Positions 18,299 to 25,615 of a stretch of DNA of 64,000 nucleotides are shown one piece after another. The notes below the pieces were generated by a model. The model did not search any database and was not told the DNA's origin. It worked only from the letters and a program-made list of their open reading frames with translations. This stretch comes from an uncultured Pseudoxanthomonas sp. (GTDB lineage Bacteria; Pseudomonadota; Gammaproteobacteria; Xanthomonadales; Xanthomonadaceae). Position 1 is the stretch's first letter; each line of letters starts with the position of its first letter. The stretch spans positions 1-64,000 of the forward strand of contig NZ_CAMPJD010000003.1 of assembly GCF_946886695.1 (NCBI RefSeq). The letters run 5' to 3'. The position numbers and the translations under genes are program-made.

Positions 18299-18895
18299 AT
18301 GAAGTACACCTTCCTGTCCGTCGCCCTGACGGCCGCCCTCGCCGCCACGGCCTGTTCGCCGAAGACCGCCGATGCCGAGGCAGGTGCCGCGCCGATGCCG
18401 GTACCCGAAGCCGCTGCGGACGTGACGGCCGATGCAGCCATGCCCGCCGAACAGAACGACGTGGTGGATCTCGCCATCGGTTCGCCCGACCACACCACGC
18501 TGGTGAGCGCGGTGCAGGCGGCGGGCCTGGTCGATACGCTGAAGGGCGCGGGTCCGTTCACGGTCTTCGCCCCCGTCAATGCCGCCTTCGACGCGCTGCC
18601 CGCAGGCACCGTCGACACCCTGCTGAAGCCCGAGAGCAAGGGCGACCTCACCACCGTGCTGACCTACCACGTGGTGGCCGGCAATGTGGATGCGGCCACG
18701 CTGACACAGCAGATCGAAGCGGGCGGCGGCACCGCCACGCTGAAGACCGTGCAGGGCGGCGAACTGAAAGCGCAGTTGGCCGACGGCGGCGTCACCCTCA
18801 CCGATGCAAAGGGCAACACGGCCAAGGTCACGGCCGCCGATCTGAAGGCCACCAACGGCGTGATCCACGTGGTCGACAAGGTGCTGATGCCGTAA
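18299..18895 (+). CDS. Fasciclin-domain lipoprotein
   Basis: This 198-residue protein has a lipoprotein signal with lipobox LAATAC (cysteine at residue 19), a short Ala-rich linker, then one complete FAS1 domain: DHTTLVSAVQAAGLVDTLKG, FTVFAPVNAAFDALPAG, VLTYHVVAGNV and a C-terminal NGVIHVVDKVLMP. FAS1 domains serve in surface adhesion and are often membrane-anchored. GGAG lies upstream of the ATG. A strong terminator follows, so it is a single-gene unit. Confidence 0.93.
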   Translation: MKYTFLSVALTAALAATACSPKTADAEAGAAPMPVPEAAADVTADAAMPAEQNDVVDLAIGSPDHTTLVSAVQAAGLVDTLKGAGPFTVFAPVNAAFDALPAGTVDTLLKPESKGDLTTVLTYHVVAGNVDAATLTQQIEAGGGTATLKTVQGGELKAQLADGGVTLTDAKGNTAKVTAADLKATNGVIHVVDKVLMP

Positions 18896-18912
18896 TTCCT
18901 CGACGGCAGCAC

Positions 18913-18948
18913 CGCCGGGACGGTCGTGGTGGGCCGTCCCGGCGTTTT
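18913..18948 (+). terminator. Rho-independent terminator after the fasciclin gene
   Basis: A perfect 11-bp stem (CGCCGGGACGG / CCGTCCCGGCG) with a 10-nt loop is followed directly by TTTTGTC. Confidence 0.8.
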
Positions 18949-19018
18949 GTCACCGGCACGCCCAGGGTCTATCGTGGCGGGGCCGGTCCGCACGCCGGCC
19001 TGCCGGGGAGGCCGCGCC

Positions 19019-19729
19019 ATGTTCAACCCCCGTCCCGTGGTGCAGCAGCTGGCCATCGGCCACGGCCATGCCTGCGTGGTCATCGACGATGCATTGCTCG
19101 CGCCGGATCGCCTGCCCGCCTACGCGGAGGCCTACCGCGAGGATTTCCAGCCGGCTCCAGCATCGGCTTTTCCCGGTGCGCAGCTGCGCATGCCGGAGGA
19201 ATTCATCCACCTGCTGCACGACGTGTTCCGCGAGCACGCGCGCCGCGCGCTAGGGGTACGCCGCGTGCTGTTCAGCGCGGGCCGGCTGTCATTGCTGACA
19301 TCGCCGCCGGCCACGCTTTCACCCGCGCACCGGATGCCCCGGCGCGTGCGCACGTTCGAGGCGGATCAATGCGCCGCCATGGCCGAACTGTTCCTCTTCC
19401 AGGATCCCGGGCTGGGTGGCCTGCGGTTCTTCCTGCCACGCAGCTCGCCGCAGCAGGTGGAGCAGATGGAACACGATGCCGATGCGTTGCCACCGGAAGA
19501 ATTCTCGCAGCGTTACGTCCTGCCGGCGGGCTATCCGGATGGTTCGAATGCGTGGTTCACGCATGTGCTCACCGTGCCGGCGAAATGGAACCGTCTGGTC
19601 TTCCACGACGGTGCCGCGTTCCATGCCCCGGCCGTCCCCCATCCCGGCCAGCTGCGAGCTGACCCGCGATCCGGAAGGCTGACCCTGCAGGCCACGCTCA
19701 TCTGCAGCCGCAACCGCGTGGCCTGGTAG
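19019..19729 (+). CDS. DUF6445-like protein, possible 2OG-Fe(II) oxygenase fold
   Basis: This 236-residue cytoplasmic protein resembles DUF6445 proteins, which are related to prolyl-hydroxylase-type oxygenases. Matching features are the segment PRRVRTFEADQCAAMAELFL, followed by GLGGLRFFLPR, which aligns with the family's GGTxFYRHR region, and a late HDGAAFHAP. The metal-binding HxD pair is not obvious: where the family often has PHxD, this protein has TFEAD. It may therefore be inactive or bind metal differently. GGGGAGG precedes the ATG. Identification is moderate and rests on pattern memory. Confidence 0.55.
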   Translation: MFNPRPVVQQLAIGHGHACVVIDDALLAPDRLPAYAEAYREDFQPAPASAFPGAQLRMPEEFIHLLHDVFREHARRALGVRRVLFSAGRLSLLTSPPATLSPAHRMPRRVRTFEADQCAAMAELFLFQDPGLGGLRFFLPRSSPQQVEQMEHDADALPPEEFSQRYVLPAGYPDGSNAWFTHVLTVPAKWNRLVFHDGAAFHAPAVPHPGQLRADPRSGRLTLQATLICSRNRVAW

Positions 19730-19779
19730 CCGCCGCGCTTCGGTTATCCTTCCGCCTCCCATCCGCACGACGCATTCCC

Positions 19780-20028
19780 ATGTCCGATACGCCTCCCGAC
19801 CACCTGGCCTCCGACCCGCGCAGCCCGTTCTACAACGCCGAGGCGATGGATCGCGGCGTTGGCATCCGCTTCAACGGCGTGGAGCGCGACAACGTGGAGG
19901 AGTACTGCATCAGCGAAGGCTGGGTGCGCGTCCCCGTGGGCAAGTCGAAGGACCGCCGCGGCAACCCGATGACGATGAAGGTCAAGGGCACGGTGGAGGC
20001 ATGGTTCCGTTCGCCCGCCGGCGAATGA
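19780..20028 (+). CDS. DUF3297 family protein
   Basis: This 82-residue protein matches DUF3297 along its whole length, including LASDPRSPFYNAEAMDRGVG, IRFNGVERDNVEEYCISEGW and KGTVEAWF. The family is small, conserved in proteobacteria and of unknown function; it has sometimes been mislabelled as glutathione peroxidase. No signal peptide. Confidence 0.88.
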   Translation: MSDTPPDHLASDPRSPFYNAEAMDRGVGIRFNGVERDNVEEYCISEGWVRVPVGKSKDRRGNPMTMKVKGTVEAWFRSPAGE

Positions 20029-20117
20029 ACGTGGTGACGCCGCCGCGCGCGGCATGAACGTCGCCGGTCGGCGCACCGTGGCACAATCCCGGCCTGCATG
20101 GCACGCCGGGAGGGCGC

Positions 20118-20492
20118 ATGAAATTCCTGTTGATGGTCTACACGGATGACCAGTTGCTCGATGCGCTGCCCGCCGGCGCGTTCGACCAGATGATGCATGG
20201 CTGCATCACCCACGCCGACGAGCTGAAGGCGCAGGGCACGCTGGTGGAATCGCAACAGCTGGAGCATGGCAGCACCGCGCGCACGGTGCGCGTGCGCAAT
20301 GGCAAGACCAGCGTCGTCGACGGCCCCTTCGCCGAGACGAAGGAGATCCTGGGCGGCTACAACCTCATCGAGGCCGACAGCATCGATGAAGCGGTGAAGA
20401 TCGCGCAGGAGTTCCCGTGGATCGGCACCGGCAGCATCGAGGTGCGGCCGGTGCGCGACTTCGACGCGGTACGCCGGCGCGTGGGCGCCTGA
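20118..20492 (+). CDS. YciI family protein
   Basis: This 124-residue protein belongs to the YCII/DGPF family: an N-terminal KFLLMVYTDD strand, the DGPFAETKE motif near residue 73, and IEVRPVRDF at the end. The fold is a ferredoxin-like dimer with a putative His-Asp active site. The substrate is unknown. A second YciI gene lies at 25075-25500. The upstream sequence GGGAGGGCGC provides the ribosome binding site. Confidence 0.88.
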   Translation: MKFLLMVYTDDQLLDALPAGAFDQMMHGCITHADELKAQGTLVESQQLEHGSTARTVRVRNGKTSVVDGPFAETKEILGGYNLIEADSIDEAVKIAQEFPWIGTGSIEVRPVRDFDAVRRRVGA

Positions 20493-20499
20493 CCCGCGC

Positions 20500-22437
20500 C
20501 TACTCCGCTTTCGCGCCGCCCAGGTGGCGCGCAAGGAAGTCCAGCAGCCTCGTGTAGTAGGTGCGCTGGTTGGCTTCGGCGTAGAAGCCGTGGCCTTCGG
20601 TACGCACGTACAGGGTTTCCACCGGCACCCCTGCGGCCTTGAGCGCTTTCTCCATGCGCTCGCTGTGGGCCTGCGGCGCGATTTCGTCCTTGCCGCCCGC
20701 CGCCAGGAAGACCGGCACCCGGATGCGCGATGCCAGCGCGGTGGGTGAGACGTCCACCAGACGCGCACGGTCGTCACCCACCCAGTCGTCCATGTAGGTG
20801 CCCATCCAGCGCGCGCTGCGCGACTTCTGCTTGTGCATCAGCTCCAGGTCATAGACGCCGACGTAGCCGGCGGCGCAGCGGTAGAGGTCCGGCTCCTTCG
20901 CCACGCCCATCAGGGCCGCGTAACCGCCATAGCTGGCCCCATACAGGCAGACGCGTTGCGGGTCGGCGATCTTCTGTTCGATCGCCCAACGCGTGGCGTC
21001 GGTGACGTCGTCCTGCATGGTGCGCCCCCACTGCCGCGCGCCGGCCTGCTGGAATGCACTGCCGTAGTTGCCGGAGCCGCGGTAGTTCAACCGCAGCACC
21101 GCGTAGCCCGCACGCGCCAGCAGCTCCGCCTCGTCGTTGAACTCCCAGCCATCGAAGACGCCGAACGGACCGCCATGCGGCATAACCACCATCGGCAACG
21201 GCGCGGCGTGTTGCCCGCGCGGCCGGGTGAGGTAGCCATGCAGGGCGAGTCCGTCGCGCGCCCGCAGCGTCACCAGTTCGCTGGGCGCCACCTTGGCGGG
21301 GTCCAGCCAGCTGCGCCGGCTGAAGACGAGGTCCGCCGAGTTGTTCGTCGTATCGAACAGGAAGAAATCGCCCGGACTGGTATCGCTCCACGCATGGACG
21401 ATCTTCAGCCGGCCGTCGCGCGTGCCCGATGTGATCTCGATCGACGCGCCGGGGAACGAACGCTCCAGCTTGCGATACAGGCGCGCGGTGGTGGATTTCT
21501 CATCGAAGAACGCGGTGCGCAGCTTCTCGTGCATGAAGAAACTGCCCACGGGCGTGCGGCCATCATCCGCATAGATGATGTCGTGCGGATCGACCACCGC
21601 GTCGCGCATCACCTGGGTGCGTCCCCCGCTGGTGGTGTCCAGCGCCACGATGGCATCAGGCCCCTGCGCCTGTTGCACCTGCAGGTAGGCGGTGCGCCCG
21701 TCGGTGGAGAGACCGAGCGGCCACTCCACGTGCCCGCTCTTGCCTTCATCGTTCACCAGCGTCCACGGCGAATCATCGTCCGCCCGATGGTAGAGCTTGC
21801 TGATGTTGTCATCGCCGGATCCGATCGCGAAGCGCACCCGGCGGGCGGGGTCGACGACGAAGCGCGCGTTCCGCACGGGTGCTGTCGCCACCGTATCGAG
21901 GTCGCCACTGAAGACATCGAGCATCTCCACCCGCGTGCTCGGGGAGGAGGTGTCCAGCGCGTACATGCCCACCAGCACCTTGCGCGACTGATCCGGCAAG
22001 GTATCGATGAGATAGGCGGCGCGCGGCTGCAGCTCCGTGCCCTCCAGCCCGTAGCGCGCGAAGATCTGGCGCCGCGCGCTGCCGTCGGCGTTGGTCGCGT
22101 ACAGCTCGCCGGTCGCATACGGCTGGTCGCGCGAACCGTACTTCTTCGCCACCGAGACGACGACGCGCTCGTCGCTGACCCACCACACGCCATTGATCAC
22201 GCTGTCGCGGCCGGCACTGACCTTGGAGGTGACCTGCTTGTCGCTGCGCCGGATGACGGCCAGGATGGTCTGGTCCTCCAGCGGCACCGTCATCGCGTAG
22301 TACTCGCCCGTCGGCGAGATCTTCAGGGTTTCCAGCACGTCCTTTTTCAGGAACGGCTCAAGCTCGACCTGCGCATGCGCCCACGGCGCCAGCAGACACC
22401 CCAGCAGGATGCCCGCACTGCGTATTCCCCACTCCAT
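20500..22437 (-). CDS. S9 family prolyl oligopeptidase-type peptidase
   Basis: This 645-residue secreted serine peptidase has a signal peptide (GIRSAGILLGCLLAPWAHAQ), an N-terminal beta-propeller region, and a C-terminal alpha/beta-hydrolase domain. The catalytic serine lies in GASYGGY, the acid in FLAAGGKDEIAP and the histidine in EGHGF. The oxyanion-side motif VVMPHGGPFG is also present. It probably degrades short peptides in the periplasm. The start at 22437 follows GGGAGG at the right distance; upstream Met codons are less likely. Confidence 0.93.
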   Translation of the reverse strand: MEWGIRSAGILLGCLLAPWAHAQVELEPFLKKDVLETLKISPTGEYYAMTVPLEDQTILAVIRRSDKQVTSKVSAGRDSVINGVWWVSDERVVVSVAKKYGSRDQPYATGELYATNADGSARRQIFARYGLEGTELQPRAAYLIDTLPDQSRKVLVGMYALDTSSPSTRVEMLDVFSGDLDTVATAPVRNARFVVDPARRVRFAIGSGDDNISKLYHRADDDSPWTLVNDEGKSGHVEWPLGLSTDGRTAYLQVQQAQGPDAIVALDTTSGGRTQVMRDAVVDPHDIIYADDGRTPVGSFFMHEKLRTAFFDEKSTTARLYRKLERSFPGASIEITSGTRDGRLKIVHAWSDTSPGDFFLFDTTNNSADLVFSRRSWLDPAKVAPSELVTLRARDGLALHGYLTRPRGQHAAPLPMVVMPHGGPFGVFDGWEFNDEAELLARAGYAVLRLNYRGSGNYGSAFQQAGARQWGRTMQDDVTDATRWAIEQKIADPQRVCLYGASYGGYAALMGVAKEPDLYRCAAGYVGVYDLELMHKQKSRSARWMGTYMDDWVGDDRARLVDVSPTALASRIRVPVFLAAGGKDEIAPQAHSERMEKALKAAGVPVETLYVRTEGHGFYAEANQRTYYTRLLDFLARHLGGAKAE

Positions 22438-22534
22438 GGACGCCTCCCGTGGCATCACGTGTCCCCGGGCGGATTAAAGCGCAGCGGCACGGTGCGGGAC
22501 AAGCGCACGCGGTCACGGCATCGCGAAGCGGACC

Positions 22535-23884
22535 TCAACGCGCCAGCGCCGGCTCCTGCGGCCGCTCGATCGCGGGCGCGTGCACGAGCGAGGCGGCCTC
22601 CAGCCGCTGCTGGCCCGCCTGCAGCCACGCCTGTCCGGCCTCGCCCTGCAATCCATCGCGCGAGATGCGTTCGATCGCCGCACCATCGCCGCGCTTCGCC
22701 GCATCGAGCAACGACCCGACCATGTCGCCTGCACGGGCCGGCGCTGCGGTGTCCGAACGGGTCTCCGGCATCGGGCCGATGCCGACCGGCCGCCACGCCA
22801 GTTCGCGGGCCAGCGCTTCGTTGCGTGGCTGCGCATCCAGGCAGTCGATCCTGCACAGGGCTCCGGGCGCGAGTTCCTCCTGCATGCCGCGCGCGCCCGC
22901 CTTGTCGTAGATCGAGGTGCGATAGAAGAACTGGTGCTCTTCGGAGCGATGGATGACGTTGCGCGCCGGATCGGTCGGTTCCTCGCGCTTCTCCAGATAG
23001 GGCGTGTCGCTGAGTGCGTTGAGGTAGTCGATCATCAGGTTGCCGCTGCGGATGCCGATGCCGTCCTGGGAATAGCCGCCGCCGATGTCGCTGTGCGCAC
23101 CTGCCACGGTGACGTTGAGGAAGCGCCCACCGTCGGTCACCCCGGGATCCATCACGCGCGTGGACTGGAACAGATTGCGCCGCTCGTCGTCGGCCGTGAT
23201 CTGGAAGCCCGACACCACGGACGGCGGCAGGCGGCGATCATGGTCGCGCGGCTCACCCGTGCCGACCGGATCGAACAGGCCGACGGCCTGGATGACGGTG
23301 CCCGGTTCGCGCAACGGTGGGCCGATGTAATTGACGCGCAGGACGCGACCGTCTCCGTCACGCGTCACCTGCGCGCCCTCGGGATTCTTGATGCCACGCT
23401 CTTCGACTAACCGAGTGAAACCGGCCGCCTGTTCCGCGCCACGACTGAATCCGATGGCGGCGAGGCGGATGTCCGCGCCCGGATTCTCCTTCAACCAGGC
23501 GGCCGACTGCTTCACGAACTGAAGATACATATCCTCCATGCGTGCTTCGTATGTGTACCCGCTGGCGAGATCGTAAGTACCGCTCAGCCCTCCCTGCGTC
23601 CCCGGCCCTTCCACGTAACCCTGGGCGATGGCGGGATCCCTCAGCGACTCGATCTGCCTGGCGATCCGCGCGACGTTGGTATGATTCTCCGGCGCATCCC
23701 TCATCATGCTGTTGCCGGTGCCGTCGAACGCGGCGATGAAAAGACGGTCGTCCGACCTGCCACTGTCGTGGAGAACGGGCGCGGATAACCCCGCGAGCTG
23801 CTCGCTGGCGTGTGGAAAGCTTGCCAGGTCCGATGCCGTCGCCGGTATCGTGCTGACGCCGTCAGGGTGCCGTTCTCCGCCCAT
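22535..23884 (-). CDS. DUF2235 lipase-like protein, candidate antibacterial effector
   Basis: This 449-residue protein has the DUF2235 alpha/beta-hydrolase pattern: IAAFDGTGNSMM near residue 50, the nucleophile elbow GFSRGA with Ser148, and a later VAGAHSDIGGGY that supplies Asp and His. DUF2235 proteins include type VI secretion phospholipase effectors of the Tle group. There is no signal peptide, as expected for such effectors. It lies 23 bp downstream of a lipoprotein gene, the usual arrangement for an effector and its periplasmic immunity protein. The ~60-residue C-terminal extension is not recognised; I could not identify a type IV effector tail (XVIPCD). No secretion-system genes lie nearby. 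AAGGAG precedes the start. Confidence 0.8.
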   Translation of the reverse strand: MGGERHPDGVSTIPATASDLASFPHASEQLAGLSAPVLHDSGRSDDRLFIAAFDGTGNSMMRDAPENHTNVARIARQIESLRDPAIAQGYVEGPGTQGGLSGTYDLASGYTYEARMEDMYLQFVKQSAAWLKENPGADIRLAAIGFSRGAEQAAGFTRLVEERGIKNPEGAQVTRDGDGRVLRVNYIGPPLREPGTVIQAVGLFDPVGTGEPRDHDRRLPPSVVSGFQITADDERRNLFQSTRVMDPGVTDGGRFLNVTVAGAHSDIGGGYSQDGIGIRSGNLMIDYLNALSDTPYLEKREEPTDPARNVIHRSEEHQFFYRTSIYDKAGARGMQEELAPGALCRIDCLDAQPRNEALARELAWRPVGIGPMPETRSDTAAPARAGDMVGSLLDAAKRGDGAAIERISRDGLQGEAGQAWLQAGQQRLEAASLVHAPAIERPQEPALAR

Positions 23885-23907
23885 GTCCTTCTCCTTGGAC
23901 TACTGCC

Positions 23908-24549
23908 TCAGTAGGTCCTGCTCCACACGCGCACCAGATCGTTGCGATGACCGCTATAGGGATTGCCGGCCACCTGCAGCGCTTTGGTGGGAATGAACGC
24001 ACGCATGTATACCGTGATCGTGCGGTCCTCGACTTCCAGCACGATGTCGGGATCGGTGATCGAAACGTCCTCGCGTATCTCTTCTCGCGGCACCTGATGG
24101 ACGATCTTCCTGTCGCTGAAGATTGCGGCGATATCGACGTCGGCTTCATGCGCCACCCCATCCTTCGACCGCCAACTCACGTGGGCGGGCGGCGGAAAAT
24201 TCCGCCGCGCAATGTGTCCTGCGCTCAGTATCTGTTCTCGCGTCCCCCGATAGGACGCCAACGGGGGGCTGACCTCATCGTCTGTGTCGACCCCATGGGT
24301 GAAGCCCGAATAAGTGATCCTGCAGCCGATGGTGTCGAAACAGTGCGCACCGAAATTGTGCTGCACGAACGTCAATGGCCAGTCGGCGACCGTATTGTCG
24401 ATCCTGCCCACGGCCTTTCCGCTGCCCGATTCCTGCGTCATCGCCATGCCCTGGCATCCTGCGGTTGAGATGATCATCGCCGATATCAGCGCCAGCGATG
24501 GCGCATGGCCCGAAGAACGTCGATGGCGTGTTGGCTTCCTGCCCTGCAT
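23908..24549 (-). CDS. Lipoprotein, candidate immunity protein for the DUF2235 effector
   Basis: This 213-residue protein has an N-terminal signal with lipobox STAGC (cysteine near residue 32), so a lipid anchor and periplasmic exposure are predicted. The mature part has GAHCFDTIGCRITYSGF, VSPPLASYRGTREQIL, PPAHVSWRSKDGVAHEADVD and a C-terminal RAFIPTKALQVAGNP. This resembles lipoproteins found beside DUF2235/Tle-like genes in Xanthomonadaceae. The role as immunity protein is inferred from position and anchoring. The signal has a long basic n-region (about 14 residues), so a later start is possible, but no in-frame ATG suits it. Together with the next gene it forms a two-gene operon with the immunity gene first. 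Confidence 0.7.
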   Translation of the reverse strand: MQGRKPTRHRRSSGHAPSLALISAMIISTAGCQGMAMTQESGSGKAVGRIDNTVADWPLTFVQHNFGAHCFDTIGCRITYSGFTHGVDTDDEVSPPLASYRGTREQILSAGHIARRNFPPPAHVSWRSKDGVAHEADVDIAAIFSDRKIVHQVPREEIREDVSITDPDIVLEVEDRTITVYMRAFIPTKALQVAGNPYSGHRNDLVRVWSRTY

Positions 24550-24656
24550 TCGTGCACCTCTCGCGTCATGCGTCGGCTCTTCTGTACTTCAGATGTGTCG
24601 CCTGCGCAAGCTTTCACATTCAAGTCAGCGCACCTCGCCACCTACATTCATGTACA

Positions 24657-25064
24657 TCAATCCGCCGGCATCGCACCTTCGTCCATGTGCACGACTTCCC
24701 ACAGGTGGCCATCGAGATCCTGGAAGCTGCGCTGGTACATGAAGCCGTAGTCCTTGGCTTCCATCGGTTCGCTGCCGCCGGCGGCGAGCGCCGTGTCCAC
24801 CATGCTGTCGACGGCGGCGCGGCTTTCGGCGGAGAGACAGAGGATCATTTCGGTATGCGTGCGCGAGTCGCAGATCGCCTTGCGCGTGAAGCCCTGGAAG
24901 AACGGCTCGACCAGCAACATGACATAGATGCTGTCGCTGATGACGACGCAGGCCGCGTTCTCGTCGGTGAACTGCGGGTTGTTTGCGTAGCCCAGCGCCC
25001 TGAAGAACGCCTTTGAGGCTTCCAGGTCGCGGACGGGCAGGTTGACGAAGATCTGGTGGCTCAT
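24657..25064 (-). CDS. VOC family protein (glyoxalase-like)
   Basis: This 135-residue protein has the VOC fold: IFVNLPVRDLEASKAFFRAL at the start and SFQDLDGHLWEVVHMD with the C-terminal glutamate metal ligand. It resembles the group with a SxxE-type extradiol or lactoylglutathione lyase annotation. No substrate is assigned. It starts 10 bp after the YciI gene stop, so the two are cotranscribed; such VOC/YciI pairs are frequent in proteobacteria, often near ECF sigma factors. Confidence 0.87.
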   Translation of the reverse strand: MSHQIFVNLPVRDLEASKAFFRALGYANNPQFTDENAACVVISDSIYVMLLVEPFFQGFTRKAICDSRTHTEMILCLSAESRAAVDSMVDTALAAGGSEPMEAKDYGFMYQRSFQDLDGHLWEVVHMDEGAMPAD

Positions 25065-25074
25065 GGCGACGACC

Positions 25075-25500
25075 TCAACGTTGGTTCTGCGACGGGATCT
25101 GTGCGGCGAGGCGCGCTTCCTGCTCGCGCAGCTCCGGCGTCAGCGCATCACCGAAATCATCGGCCTCGAACACCGGTCGCAACTCGATCTCCGTCCCGCC
25201 ATCGAACGGTGCGCGCTTGATCCACTCGATCGCCTCGTCCAGGTTGCGTACCTGCCACAGCCAGAAGCCGGCGACCAGTTCCTTTGTCTCACCGAAAGGC
25301 CCATCGATGACGCTGCGCTGCCTGCCCTCAAAGCGCACCCGCGCGCCCCGCGAGGACGGATGCAAGCCTTCACCCGCCAGCATGATGCCGGCCTTCACCA
25401 GCGCTTCGTTGAACTTGCCCATCTCGGCCAGCAGTTCGGTGCCGGGCATTTCACCGGCTTCGGACGCGGGGCTGGCCTTCACGATGACCATGACTTTCAT
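25075..25500 (-). CDS. YciI family protein
   Basis: This 141-residue YCII/DGPF-family protein has MKVMVIVKASPASEAGEMP at the start, a DGPFGETKELVAGFWLWQV block, and ELRPVFEADDF. It is of the longer subtype with a C-terminal helical extension. It leads a two-gene unit with the VOC gene. Function unknown; the family may act on small reactive metabolites. Confidence 0.87.
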   Translation of the reverse strand: MKVMVIVKASPASEAGEMPGTELLAEMGKFNEALVKAGIMLAGEGLHPSSRGARVRFEGRQRSVIDGPFGETKELVAGFWLWQVRNLDEAIEWIKRAPFDGGTEIELRPVFEADDFGDALTPELREQEARLAAQIPSQNQR

Positions 25501-25615
25501 TGAGATCTCCTGTCACGCGGTCGGGACCTTCCGCCGCTTTCAGGGAGACGACGAATGGGCACGGCGCGGATCGACATGACCCTGCGCGACGGGCGACGGC
25601 GGGTCGGGACGCGTC

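Noticed and set aside
22535..22760. XVIPCD-type secretion tail at the DUF2235 C-terminus
   Set aside because: The Gln/Ala-rich tail lacks the motifs I remember for that domain; a profile search would be needed.
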